Shown one piece after another: positions 25,203 through 33,549 of a DNA stretch of 64,000 bases (positions are counted from its first letter, which is position 1; each line of letters starts with the position of its first letter). Made by a program: the position numbers and the translations under genes. Source of the DNA: GCA-2746365 sp963711255 (GTDB lineage: Bacteria > Pseudomonadota > Gammaproteobacteria > SZUA-229); assembly GCA_963711255.1 (NCBI GenBank), contig CAVQDO010000023.1, forward strand, positions 186,001 to 250,000. Reading direction: 5' to 3'. The notes under the pieces are model-generated. The model was not told where the DNA came from. It worked only from the letters and a program-made list of their open reading frames with translations, and did no database searches.

Positions 25203-26948
25203 TTATTTTTTCCAGTTTTCCTGTTTGGCGACATGCAGTTTTCTGTAGCCATCAAGCAGTTTGTGATGCGTGGTGAAACCATCCAGGCTTAAACCCGGGC
25301 TATGCAGGCCAAAAAAGTTCTCTTTGCCAGAGACGACATCTTTACAGTCTGCCAGTGTTTGCTGGCCAAACATTAAGACGAGGCTGTCTTCATAGTCTTC
25401 AAGCTTTCGCTCGCCCATGCGGATTTCAAGCAGTGTTTGCAGGCATAAATAAAAACGTGAAGCATCATTATCAAGCTGGTCGATGTGCAGGCACCAGCTG
25501 ACCCATTCAATCGCTTCGTCATTTTTCAGGGCAAGGCATAGCATGGCTTTCAGCTCGCCAATACGCAGCTGTGCCCACGTAGTACCGGGGTTGGGCGCAA
25601 CGCCGATAAATTCGGCGACCCGCTGATAGTCATTAAAGCCGCCTTCTTCCAGACGCTCGAGGATAGACTGCCAACTGGCGGCATCAAGGTTTTTCAGGCT
25701 AAGTATTTCTTCGCGAAATAAAGCGCCTTCATTATTGTTATTCCAGAACAGGTCATCAACCGGGTAGATATCCGACATGCCGGGAACAATAATACGGCAG
25801 CAATAAACATCAAGGTGCTCATAATCAGAGATATAAATATCAAATCCCAGTTCATGAATGATATCGCAAAGGTAACTGAACTCATCAGTAGTTGAAGCAT
25901 CGTGATCCCAGTCACTAAATTCGTAGTCGGCCTTGTTCTTGAAAAAGTCATAAGCGATAAGGCCGCTGGAATCAATAAAATGGGTTTCCAGGTTATGGTG
26001 GTCCGAGACTTCATCAAGATCAAAACTGGGTGACTGGAAACCATCGAGCTGATCGAGATCACGGCCCTGCAATAATTCGGTGACCGTACGTTCCAGCGCA
26101 ACTTCAAAACTGGGGTGTGCACCAAACGAGGCAAAAACAGTCGCATTCATAGGGTTGATCAGCGTTACGCTCATTACCGGGTAACGGCCTCCGAGAGAAG
26201 CATCAGCAATACGCAGGCTATAGCCATGCGACTCAAGCTTGCGAATAGCCTCAACGATTTGCGGAAATCGCTGTAACACATCGTCAGGTACTTCCGGCAG
26301 GCATATGCCTTCAGCGATTATTTTGTTTTTTATGTAGCGTTCAAAGACTTCAGACAGGCTTTGCACGCGTGCTTCATTCTGCGTGTTGCCGGCAGACATG
26401 CCGTTGCTGACATAGGAATTGCCGATTATGTTAACAGGGAACCAGATATCTTTGCCATCACGCTGGCGTTTATAAGGGCAGGCGCAGATACCGCGTTCGC
26501 CGGTGCCGGAATTGGTGTCAAATATTTTTGCTGCTGTCAGTTGATTGTCAGGGTCATAATAATTCCATAAGGTTTCGTCAAGCAGTCCATCGGGAAGCTG
26601 GCTCGTATCATCACTGCTAAACCATCGTTCGTCCGGATAATGAACAAAATCACCCCTGGAAAAATCTTCGCCTAAATAAAAGTCAGCAAAAAAATAATTG
26701 CAGCTCAGGCGTTCAAAATATTCTCCCAGTGCACTGGCAAGGCAGGATTTTTTTGTTGTGCCCTTGCCGTTAGTAAACATCAGGCCGCAATCTTTATCGC
26801 GTATATGAACGGAATAAACATTGGGTACCGGGTTTAACCAGGACGCTTCTTCAATATCAATATTTAAGCGCTTTAATTTGGCAAGCATTGATTCGATGGA
26901 TTCTTCCAGCGCGGCATCTTTGCCTTTAATAAAAGTTTTTTCGCTCAT
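25203..26948 (-). CDS. ycaO: YcaO-domain protein, E. coli YcaO type
   Basis: YcaO proteins use ATP to activate peptide backbones; E. coli YcaO itself is linked to beta-methylthiolation of ribosomal protein S12 through an unknown route. The 581-residue length closely matches E. coli YcaO (586). The sequence has LASALGEYFERLSCNYFFAD, SEVFERYIKNKI and EVALERTVTELLQGRDLDQL, the Glu-rich helices that hold Mg-ATP in the family. The C-terminus carries the extra tetratricopeptide-like domain of this type. It overlaps the upstream DUF2238 gene by 4 bases (ATGA). No precursor peptide or cyclodehydratase partner is nearby, which argues against a natural-product cluster. Confidence 0.88.
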   Translation of the reverse strand: MSEKTFIKGKDAALEESIESMLAKLKRLNIDIEEASWLNPVPNVYSVHIRDKDCGLMFTNGKGTTKKSCLASALGEYFERLSCNYFFADFYLGEDFSRGDFVHYPDERWFSSDDTSQLPDGLLDETLWNYYDPDNQLTAAKIFDTNSGTGERGICACPYKRQRDGKDIWFPVNIIGNSYVSNGMSAGNTQNEARVQSLSEVFERYIKNKIIAEGICLPEVPDDVLQRFPQIVEAIRKLESHGYSLRIADASLGGRYPVMSVTLINPMNATVFASFGAHPSFEVALERTVTELLQGRDLDQLDGFQSPSFDLDEVSDHHNLETHFIDSSGLIAYDFFKNKADYEFSDWDHDASTTDEFSYLCDIIHELGFDIYISDYEHLDVYCCRIIVPGMSDIYPVDDLFWNNNNEGALFREEILSLKNLDAASWQSILERLEEGGFNDYQRVAEFIGVAPNPGTTWAQLRIGELKAMLCLALKNDEAIEWVSWCLHIDQLDNDASRFYLCLQTLLEIRMGERKLEDYEDSLVLMFGQQTLADCKDVVSGKENFFGLHSPGLSLDGFTTHHKLLDGYRKLHVAKQENWKK

Positions 26949-27583
26949 AATGAAGCCTGTAGTTTTTTGATTTGCCTGTTATGGACAGGAGTTAGAATTG
27001 TGATTGCGCAGAGTGCACCGAATAATGCCCATGCCATATCAGATTGTGTGTCCCATGTATATCCCTGGGTGCCCAGAAATGCTTCCGCCGCTTCGCCAGA
27101 CAGCAATGCGACCCACCACTCGAGGAGCTCATAAAACGCGCTCAATGCCAGGCAGAAGCATAAAGTAAAAAAGTGTGTAAAAGTTTTACTAATAACTAAT
27201 TCACGTCGAATAATTATTTCACGGCAGATTATTGCGGGGACAAATCCCTGTACGAAATGTCCGACTTTATCAAAGTTATTTCTTGAGTGATCAAACATAT
27301 CTCTGATGGTGTCGAATAAGGGCACTTCTGCGTAGGTATAATGGCCACCCACCATTAATAGCCAGCAATGCAGCAATATAAGCACATAGCATAAAGGCGT
27401 TAAGGGAAAACTTTTTCGTGTTAGCGCCAGGACTACTATGCCAATGACAGCAGGAGCTACTTCCAGCACCCAGGTCGGGTAGTCTTTTGGTGCAATCGCC
27501 GACCAGATGAATACAGCCAGGAACAGCGCAAGGTACAGCAGGCTCGCTGATAAACCCGGGTAAGGTTTAATGGCCGAATTCAT
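26945..27583 (-). CDS. DUF2238 (YjdF-like) membrane protein
   Basis: A 212-residue inner-membrane protein with about six helices. The strings HYTYAEVPLFDTIRDMF, HSRNNFDKVGHFVQGFVPAI and LSAFYELLEWWVALLSGEAA are the conserved DUF2238 features, with His and Asp/Glu residues that could form a polar site in the membrane. Function unknown. Its stop overlaps the start of ycaO, so the two are translated together, and the acyltransferase gene follows. It is 8 bases behind bcp on the same strand. Confidence 0.83.
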   Translation of the reverse strand: MNSAIKPYPGLSASLLYLALFLAVFIWSAIAPKDYPTWVLEVAPAVIGIVVLALTRKSFPLTPLCYVLILLHCWLLMVGGHYTYAEVPLFDTIRDMFDHSRNNFDKVGHFVQGFVPAIICREIIIRRELVISKTFTHFFTLCFCLALSAFYELLEWWVALLSGEAAEAFLGTQGYTWDTQSDMAWALFGALCAITILTPVHNRQIKKLQASL

Positions 27584-27591
27584 TTATAGCG

Positions 27592-28059
27592 TTATTTGTT
27601 GTGCTTTTTGCAGGCATCGAGGACTTCATCGACATGGCCTTTAACTTTTACCCCGCGCCATTCTTCGATAAGGACACCATTTTCATCGATTAAAAAGGTG
27701 CTGCGGTCAACGCCCATGTATTCGCGTCCATAGAGTTTTTTTAATTTGATGACATCAAACTGTTTGCAAAGCGATTCGTCTTCATCTGAAAGAAGCTCAA
27801 AATTAAATGCCTGTTTAGTTTTGAAATTTTCGTGCTTGCGTATCGAGTCGCGTGAGACACCCAGGATGACCGTGTTTTGCCGGGTGAATTTAGCTTTGCT
27901 ATCACGGAAGTTCTGTCCTTCGGTGGTGCAACCCGGTGTGCTGTCTTTAGGGTAAAAGTATAAAACGACTTTTTTACCGGCTAAATCTTTTAGTGCGATT
28001 TGTTGTTCACCCGTAGCCGGGCGTGAAAAATTTTTAACTTTTTTTCCGATTTTAACCAT
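27592..28059 (-). CDS. bcp: Thioredoxin-dependent peroxiredoxin (BCP / PrxQ)
   Basis: BCP reduces hydrogen and organic peroxides in the cytoplasm with electrons from thioredoxin. The peroxidatic site PGCTTEGQNFRD places Cys at residue 44. The position five residues on, where many BCPs have the resolving Cys, is Gln here, so this protein would use another cysteine (DESLCKQF is a candidate) or a one-cysteine mechanism. Length 155 is normal. It is next to gcvR on the same strand, 15 bases apart, an order conserved near dapA in gammaproteobacteria. Confidence 0.93.
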   Translation of the reverse strand: MVKIGKKVKNFSRPATGEQQIALKDLAGKKVVLYFYPKDSTPGCTTEGQNFRDSKAKFTRQNTVILGVSRDSIRKHENFKTKQAFNFELLSDEDESLCKQFDVIKLKKLYGREYMGVDRSTFLIDENGVLIEEWRGVKVKGHVDEVLDACKKHNK

Positions 28060-28074
28060 GATTAGTCCTGTGCT

Positions 28075-28599
28075 TTAGATGCTCTTTAGTTCAGCATCAA
28101 GATTCAGTTCGTCGCATATATCCATAAATGCTTCCCGCAGCTTCGCAATATTGGTATCAGCGGGTATGCCGACAGTCATGTGCAGGGCGAACATTGGCGA
28201 GCCGGTATGCGGTGCAGCATAACGTTCGGTTTGAAGATCGACGATATTTATATTTCGTGTCGAGAAAAAACCGGATAGATTGTGCACGATTCCCGGGTGA
28301 TCCAGTGAAGCGACATCGACCGAGTAGGGTATGGTGTTTTCGGCTATACCGCGTTCTGATGTGGCCTTTAATAACAGGCTCATATTCATTGTTTTTTCAA
28401 TGTCACTTACCTGTGTATGCAGCGCTGCTAAAGCATCGGGCTCACCGCTAACCAGTAATAGAACGGCAAACTCACCGCCAAGTACAGTCATGCGGCTGTC
28501 TTCAATATTCAATCCGTGGGTATAGATGATATTACTGAGCTGGTCGACAATGCCGGGGCGGTCTTCACCGAGGGCAGAAATAACAAGTTTTGTGGTCAT
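28075..28599 (-). CDS. gcvR: Glycine cleavage system repressor-like ACT protein
   Basis: GcvR binds the activator GcvA in E. coli and blocks transcription of the glycine cleavage operon when glycine is scarce. The 174-residue protein consists of two ACT domains: VISALGEDRPGIVDQLSNII (about residues 5-75) and VASLDHPGIVHNLSGFFSTR (about 95-170). The position between bcp and dapA matches gammaproteobacterial gcvR, which supports the name more than sequence alone. No gcv operon is present in the window, so the regulatory link is by analogy. Confidence 0.85.
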   Translation of the reverse strand: MTTKLVISALGEDRPGIVDQLSNIIYTHGLNIEDSRMTVLGGEFAVLLLVSGEPDALAALHTQVSDIEKTMNMSLLLKATSERGIAENTIPYSVDVASLDHPGIVHNLSGFFSTRNINIVDLQTERYAAPHTGSPMFALHMTVGIPADTNIAKLREAFMDICDELNLDAELKSI

Positions 28600-28716
28600 G
28601 ATATTGTTAGCACTTAGGAATCACATTTAAGGAACGCACAGTGTAAACAAAAAATGCTTAAACGCAAGATCTCAATAGATGAAGCAGGTTAACAGTACAG
28701 GTGAAGGTGAGACGAT

Positions 28717-29082
28717 TTAACCCAGTTCGGATAATTCACGCATTAGCATAGCGGGATTACTGGTGTTTAATTCGATCAGGCGGCGTAAATGCTGCAGGCT
28801 GTTGACATCAATTTGCAGCCATTTCAGGCCCCAGTTGCCATTGTTTGAGTGCGTGATATTGACCCTGGCGTGGATGGAGACATCTTCACCGAGGAATAAT
28901 GCCATGCCACACGGTTTGCTCTGGTCAAAATCGAGATTATCAGGCGGTTCAACCAGCATGCCCTTGAGAGAGATGTCCAGCAGGTTGCAGCTCCATTCCT
29001 GGTGTCCGCACTGCATCAGGATCTCAGCGCTAAAAGGGATACGGTTATAACTGCGACGTTCTGATTGTTCTGATGTGTTCAA
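28717..29082 (-). CDS. PilZ-domain protein (c-di-GMP receptor type)
   Basis: A 121-residue stand-alone PilZ domain. The N-terminus has the c-di-GMP binding motif RRSYNRIPF (RxxxR) at about residues 9-17 and, further on, LLDISLKGMLVEPP, matching the (D/N)xSxxG part of the site. Both are intact, so it should bind c-di-GMP, which would let it respond to the GGDEF-EAL enzyme 4.5 kb away or to any other in the cell. It is inserted between gcvR and the divergent dapA and probably has its own promoter. Confidence 0.85.
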   Translation of the reverse strand: MNTSEQSERRSYNRIPFSAEILMQCGHQEWSCNLLDISLKGMLVEPPDNLDFDQSKPCGMALFLGEDVSIHARVNITHSNNGNWGLKWLQIDVNSLQHLRRLIELNTSNPAMLMRELSELG

Positions 29083-29212
29083 TTGTTTGCCTAAAAGAGG
29101 AATAACTCTACCTGAATAAATACTAGTAAATTATTCGTAATTGGCAACATAAATCATTGAAATAAAGGTGAAATATTGATTAACTGTGCGACTTGCTTTA
29201 TTGGGGCTATTA

Positions 29213-30109
29213 ATGAGTACAGGCGACATATTTCGAAGCAGTATGGTGGCGTTGGTTACACCGATGCAGGTAGACGGCAGTGTGGATTACGCCAGCCTGG
29301 CCAAACTGGTTGAATTTCATATAGAAAACGGCACTTCGGCGATTGTATCGATGGGTACAACGGGCGAGTCAGCGACATTGAACATGGATGAGCACTGTAA
29401 TGTCATGGCGCGTACGGTCGAAATGGTTAAAGGCCGCATTCCCGTGATTGCCGGTACCGGAGCAAATTCGACATGGGAAGCCATCGAGTTAACCCGCTGT
29501 GCTCAGCAGGGCGGTGCTGATGCCTGTCTGCTGGTAACGCCGTATTACAATAAGCCGCCGCAGCAGGGCCTGTATCTGCATCACCGGAAAATTGCTGAAA
29601 CCGTTGATATTCCTCAGATTCTTTACAATGTTCCGGGGCGTACCGCGGTCGATATGTTGCCTGAGACCGTAAAACGGCTGTCAGAGGTTGATAATATTAT
29701 CGGTTTAAAAGACGCTACCGGGGATCTTGATCGCCTGGCGCAGACACAGGCATTACTGGCTGACGCTGACTTTAAGCTATACAGCGGCGATGATGATACC
29801 GGCACAGAATTTATGCTGCGCGGTGGTCACGGTGTGATTTCGGTCACCAGTAATGTGGCACCCAGGGCCATGGCTGCGATGTGTGAAGCGGCACTGGCGG
29901 GTGATCGTGAATTGGCAGAAGCCTTAAATCAGCCATTAACAGGTCTGCATACTCAATTATTTCTCGAGGCAAACCCGATTCCTGTGAAATGGGCGCTGTC
30001 TGAAATGAAACTTATACCACCTGGCATACGTCTACCTTTAACGCAGCTGGCCGAGCAATATCATCAACCAGTTTTAGCCGCCATGAAACAGGCGGGTATA
30101 CTGGACTAG
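29213..30109 (+). CDS. dapA: 4-hydroxy-tetrahydrodipicolinate synthase
   Basis: DapA condenses pyruvate with aspartate semialdehyde in lysine and diaminopimelate synthesis (cytoplasm). The start at ATG 29213, behind TGGGG, was chosen over the GTG at 29186. MVALVTPM, GTTGES, YYNKPPQQGLY with the catalytic Tyr, and the Schiff-base lysine in IIGLKDATGDLDR (about residue 166) are all present. The 298-residue length is standard. It is followed by bamC, as in E. coli, where bamC was once called dapX. Confidence 0.96.
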   Translation: MSTGDIFRSSMVALVTPMQVDGSVDYASLAKLVEFHIENGTSAIVSMGTTGESATLNMDEHCNVMARTVEMVKGRIPVIAGTGANSTWEAIELTRCAQQGGADACLLVTPYYNKPPQQGLYLHHRKIAETVDIPQILYNVPGRTAVDMLPETVKRLSEVDNIIGLKDATGDLDRLAQTQALLADADFKLYSGDDDTGTEFMLRGGHGVISVTSNVAPRAMAAMCEAALAGDRELAEALNQPLTGLHTQLFLEANPIPVKWALSEMKLIPPGIRLPLTQLAEQYHQPVLAAMKQAGILD

Positions 30110-30192
30110 TCATAACTGGCTTAGAAAGCCGTTTGACCGTTCGAATAGCTATGCCTGATAGCATGGGCAGCACATAAATTGAGAAGCAGTTA

Positions 30193-31323
30193 ATGAACAC
30201 GTATATATTAAAAATTGCCGGTGTTGTATGCACCGCACTAGTACTATCATCCTGTGGTTTATTCGGTGGCGATAAACGTCCGGTTTACCAGGGCGCGGAA
30301 TACTATAAAAACCTTGAAGTACCGCCTGATCTGACTGAACCGGATACCGGTGACCAGCTGAGAGTGCCTGATCCTACTGAAGAAGCATTACAGCGATTTC
30401 GTGATAACAATAAACTGGAAACGGTCATTACGCCAAAGTTTGATGGTGTTCGCAGTGTCAGCTTTGCAGGTAACAGCTGGTTAGAAGTAGATAATACTGC
30501 TGACCAGGTATGGCAGAAGCTTATCGAATTCTGGCAGGGTGAAGGCATAGAGCTAGTGCAAAATCGGCCCATGCTGGGGTTTATGGAAACTGACTGGACG
30601 AAACGGCTGGAGGCTGACAGGGGATTTTTCTCATCGATGCTTCAGCGTTTTGAACCGGACGAAAAAGATAAATTCCGCGTTCGTGTTGAGCCTTTCGACA
30701 ATGCTACCAAAACCCGCATTTATCTTGCCCATTCAAGAATCGAACGGGTAACAGGTGGCGAATTTGGTGATGTAATTTCATGGAAGTCACTCCCTGCTGA
30801 CCTGGAAGCGGAGCGCGAGATTATTGCTCGCATGGCTTTATTTGCCGGTCTGGACAAAGAGCAGTCAACACAGCTACTGGAAAATTACCGTCCTTATAGT
30901 TCGCTGGTAAAAGTTGATCGTAACAATACAACGGCGTTGACTATGACGGGCAGTATGGATTTTGTCTGGCGTCGATCCCTGCGTGCACTGGATCGCATGC
31001 GGATGCAGGATATTCGAGAAGATAAAGAGAGTAGTAGCATTCATTTCATCGTCGGAAAAATAGCTGATGAGGATATCGAGGTTGAAGAGGATGAACTATC
31101 AAAAACCAGCTGGTTAATGCAATTATTTACCGATGTCGATGAAGCCAGCCTGGCGAGCAATGAGAAGCGGAAATATCGCTTACGATTTTCTGACAGTAAT
31201 GGTCGAGTTCAGATTGAAGTTCTCGATATCGAAAACTCGCAGTCAAGTGATGAAGATGGCGATGTAACCGGTACTGCTCTTGCTGAACAAATAAGAAACA
31301 TACTGGTTAAAAACCTGGAATAA
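30193..31323 (+). CDS. bamC: Outer-membrane assembly lipoprotein BamC
   Basis: BamC is the lipoprotein of the beta-barrel assembly machine that folds outer-membrane proteins. A lipoprotein signal ends in VLSSCG (Cys about residue 22). An unstructured N-terminal region, RPVYQGAEYYKNLEVPPDLTEP, matches the BamD-binding part. Two helix-grip domains follow (about 95-215 and 245-375), recognisable from WLEVDNTADQVWQKLIEFW and YSSLVKVDRNNTTALTMTG. Length 376 is close to E. coli BamC (344). Operon with dapA, 83 bases apart. Confidence 0.9.
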   Translation: MNTYILKIAGVVCTALVLSSCGLFGGDKRPVYQGAEYYKNLEVPPDLTEPDTGDQLRVPDPTEEALQRFRDNNKLETVITPKFDGVRSVSFAGNSWLEVDNTADQVWQKLIEFWQGEGIELVQNRPMLGFMETDWTKRLEADRGFFSSMLQRFEPDEKDKFRVRVEPFDNATKTRIYLAHSRIERVTGGEFGDVISWKSLPADLEAEREIIARMALFAGLDKEQSTQLLENYRPYSSLVKVDRNNTTALTMTGSMDFVWRRSLRALDRMRMQDIREDKESSSIHFIVGKIADEDIEVEEDELSKTSWLMQLFTDVDEASLASNEKRKYRLRFSDSNGRVQIEVLDIENSQSSDEDGDVTGTALAEQIRNILVKNLE

Positions 31324-31370
31324 ACTTTTGTTAAATCCCCGCCATACCTGATTATCTATTTCGCTGTAAT

Positions 31371-31400
31371 AAGCACTTACTCCTTCGCGGGTGAGTGCTT
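31371..31400 (+). terminator. Hairpin after bamC
   Basis: AAGCACTTAC (31371-31380) pairs with GTGAGTGCTT (31391-31400), 47 bases after the bamC stop, with one G-T pair and a 10-base loop. No T-tract. Confidence 0.5.
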
Positions 31401-31853
31401 AACGTCACTGTACTGCTTTTTCCATTGCTGCATTGCTACAATAAAAATTATTGTCGATTGATGCTTATTAATGCTGAAAAATGAGTCTTTTCCTGGTAAA
31501 AAACTTTTCGGTAATTTTCTGATAAATTTATCAATATAAGTTACAGCGGAGTTGTTTTCATTAAACCTTCTGTTACTCTCGCTCTGCATTAAGCAGTCCA
31601 GCAATTTCTTTAAATAATTTTTTAGCTGGTTAGTGGTGTACCAGTTATAGCCGATACATTGTGATACAGATGTAACTGAAGCGCGAGTCAGGTCTATGAA
31701 ACGGTGGCCTGGTCTGTATTATTTGAAATTTAGTAAGGCTACTATCGCCTGACATGAGCATCGCTGATGTTTTATTTGGTGACAGGCTTTACCGCGGCCT
31801 GAAATTATGAAATCATCATGCACTTCTCAATGCATGCCAAAAGGGTCCCGCTT
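31401..31853. other. Gap between bamC and the cupin gene
   Basis: About 450 bases without a supported gene. A 75-codon minus-strand frame exists at 31377-31604, but it overlaps the bamC hairpin and has no ribosome binding site or recognisable sequence. No convincing promoter or RNA was recognised. Confidence 0.5.
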
Positions 31854-32546
31854 ATGAATCCAGAAGCACAGACGCTTAATTCTTCAGCAGTATTAAACAT
31901 GGACTTCTCCAGGCAAATCTGTGTTCTGCCCGAACATCACCAGTGGATCACCAGTCCTGCGGATGGCGTATCGAGAATGCCGCTGGAACGAGTTGCAGCT
32001 GAGTCCGGCCATACCACCAGTTTTGTAAAATTCAAACCAGACTCATCGTTTCCGCCGCATAATCATCCACAGGGTGAAGAAATTTATGTAATGGAAGGTG
32101 TTTTTTCAGATGAAAACGGTGACTATCCGGCAGGCAGTTATATACGAAACCCGCCTGGCTCGCATCATAAGCCTTTTACCCGGCAGGGCTGTACCCTGTT
32201 TGTGAAGTTAGAGCAGTTTCAGCCGGGAGATACAAAACAGCTTGTTGTCCGACCCCAGGACCAGCAATGGCGCCCAGGTATTGGTAATCTTAAAGTATTA
32301 TCATTACATGCCTTTAAAGGCGAAAGTGTGGCACTGGTTTGGTGGCCAGAAAACGAAATCTTTCAGTCGCATAGCCACCAGGGTGGCGAAGAAGTTGTGG
32401 TATTAAAGGGCCGGTTTATTGATGAATTTGGCGAGTATCCTGCTGGCAGCTGGATTAGAAGTCCCCACTTGAGCAAGCACTTTCCTCGTGTTGAAGAAGA
32501 AACGTTAATACTGGTTAAAGTAGGCCACCTTACAACAGACGTATGA
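31854..32546 (+). CDS. Double-cupin protein (ChrR-like cupin domains)
   Basis: Two tandem cupin domains are visible: FPPHNHPQGEEIYVMEGVFS (about residues 66-85) with GSHHKPF, and FQSHSHQGGEEVVVLKGRFI (about 168-187). Each has the His-X-His...Glu metal-binding pattern, and both match the cupin_7 domain of the ChrR anti-sigma factor. The N-terminal zinc-binding anti-sigma domain is missing and no sigma factor is adjacent, so an anti-sigma role is unlikely. A dioxygenase-like or metal-binding role is possible. The start ATG 31854 follows AAGGG; an upstream ATG at 31818 would add 12 residues. Length 230. Confidence 0.75.
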   Translation: MNPEAQTLNSSAVLNMDFSRQICVLPEHHQWITSPADGVSRMPLERVAAESGHTTSFVKFKPDSSFPPHNHPQGEEIYVMEGVFSDENGDYPAGSYIRNPPGSHHKPFTRQGCTLFVKLEQFQPGDTKQLVVRPQDQQWRPGIGNLKVLSLHAFKGESVALVWWPENEIFQSHSHQGGEEVVVLKGRFIDEFGEYPAGSWIRSPHLSKHFPRVEEETLILVKVGHLTTDV

Positions 32547-33297
32547 GCGTCTGCGCTGTGATAAACAGCTGTAGATATACAATGCACGTTTATGTTCTAG
32601 CCTGCGGTATTGCTTCGGCTAAAGTATGGCGCTTAATGCCAGGGCAATCGCAAGCATCTGGCGCATACTTACAAGGGTAAGAATCAAGCTTGCGTAGTCA
32701 ATGTATATGTCTGGTTATATCCAATAAAGAACAGGTTTAAATCTGAAATCGTTGGTTTAATTACCCGATTTTCTATCCTCAAGCATATTAATTACCGTTA
32801 GTCGACGTTGTATGGATGTCAGAATATTGACATCGTGTCCGGGTGTTATTTAGCTCTATATTCCCTGGTTAGCTTCTCGCTAACAGTAAGTGTTGCGAAA
32901 AAATACTTACCAAGGGCGCATTCTAATCAGCATATCAACTGCCGGAGTCCCCGCTATATCTGAAGAATTTCTAACTCATTAAGTCATTTTTTATAGTGTC
33001 ATTTTTTCGACTGTGATGACCGGTAAATGACGTTTTTACCGATCGTCATTGTTTTATAACTCTTTGTCTGTATTAGTTTTTTTGTAAAGTAATGTAAATA
33101 TCTATGAGCTATGATTAGTCAATGTAAAGACTTATATACGGACTGTTTTTAGCATTGCGAAGAAAGAACAGTTGTATGCGAGCAAATTAGAAAACGATTG
33201 TGAGCGATTGTGCCATTAGTTTAATAGCGTGACTAAATGAGTCGAAAAAGCTTTTTATATTAAATGAATGGGTTAAGTGTAATCAGGATGAAATTAC
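32547..33297. other. 750-base gap rich in hairpins
   Basis: No gene is supported. The region contains several strong potential stems: AAGTATG / CATACTT with an inner GCCAG / CTGGC at 32622-32670; CGCAAGC (about 32649) with a later GCTTGCG, an alternative pairing; GTTAGC / GCTAAC at 32868-32884; GTAAGT / ACTTAC at 32886-32910; and a terminator-like CGGTAAA / TTTACCG stem at 33016-33049. Such clustering suggests RNA genes or long untranslated regions rather than neutral filler. Confidence 0.5.
33016..33058 (+). terminator. Orphan terminator-like hairpin
   Basis: ATGACCGGTAAA pairs with TTTACCG-(ATC bulge)-GTCAT around a 7-base loop, followed by TGTTTTAT. No gene ends here, so it may close a small RNA in the gap upstream. 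Confidence 0.45.
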
Positions 33298-33546
33298 GTG
33301 AATAAAAATGCTTATAAGTTTTTTCTATTACTGCTAGCGATAATAATTTCGTTAATGCCCCTACGTTTGATGGCGGAGTCGGATACTGCGATAAACATTA
33401 AAGCTGATTTTATCTATAAGTTTACAGTTTTTACACAATGGCAAGACGGCAGTGAAGAGCTGAATATTCGTGTACCTGGAAATGAATCAGCAGGTTCATT
33501 TGTATATGGCCTACATGTATTAAAGCTAGCTATAAAGGTTATTTAA
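33298..33546 (+). CDS. Truncated YfiR-like (DUF4154) periplasmic protein
   Basis: A signal peptide (to about residue 26, LRLMAESD) is followed by INIKADFIYKFTVFTQWQDG and the start of the next strand, LNIRVPGNESAGSF. This is the beginning of DUF4154/YfiR, but the protein stops at 82 residues, about half the usual 170-190. In Pseudomonas and E. coli, YfiR in the periplasm inhibits the diguanylate cyclase YfiN. Here the next gene, 3 bases on, encodes a membrane GGDEF-EAL protein. GTG start follows AGGAT at 33286-33290. Whether the short form still binds its partner is unknown. Confidence 0.7.
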   Translation: MNKNAYKFFLLLLAIIISLMPLRLMAESDTAINIKADFIYKFTVFTQWQDGSEELNIRVPGNESAGSFVYGLHVLKLAIKVI

Positions 33547-33549
33547 GTC

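Noticed and set aside
25203..26948. Natural-product (azoline) cluster around YcaO
   Set aside because: Length and domain order match the housekeeping YcaO, and there is no precursor peptide, dehydrogenase or cyclodehydratase partner.
31377..31604. 75-codon minus-strand open frame after bamC
   Set aside because: It overlaps the bamC hairpin, has no ribosome binding site and no recognisable protein features.
31854..32546. Anti-sigma factor ChrR
   Set aside because: Only the cupin domains are present; the zinc-binding anti-sigma part and an adjacent sigma gene are missing.
32547..33297. c-di-GMP riboswitch before the GGDEF-EAL gene
   Set aside because: The conserved GEMM core sequences were looked for and not seen; only unrelated hairpins are present.
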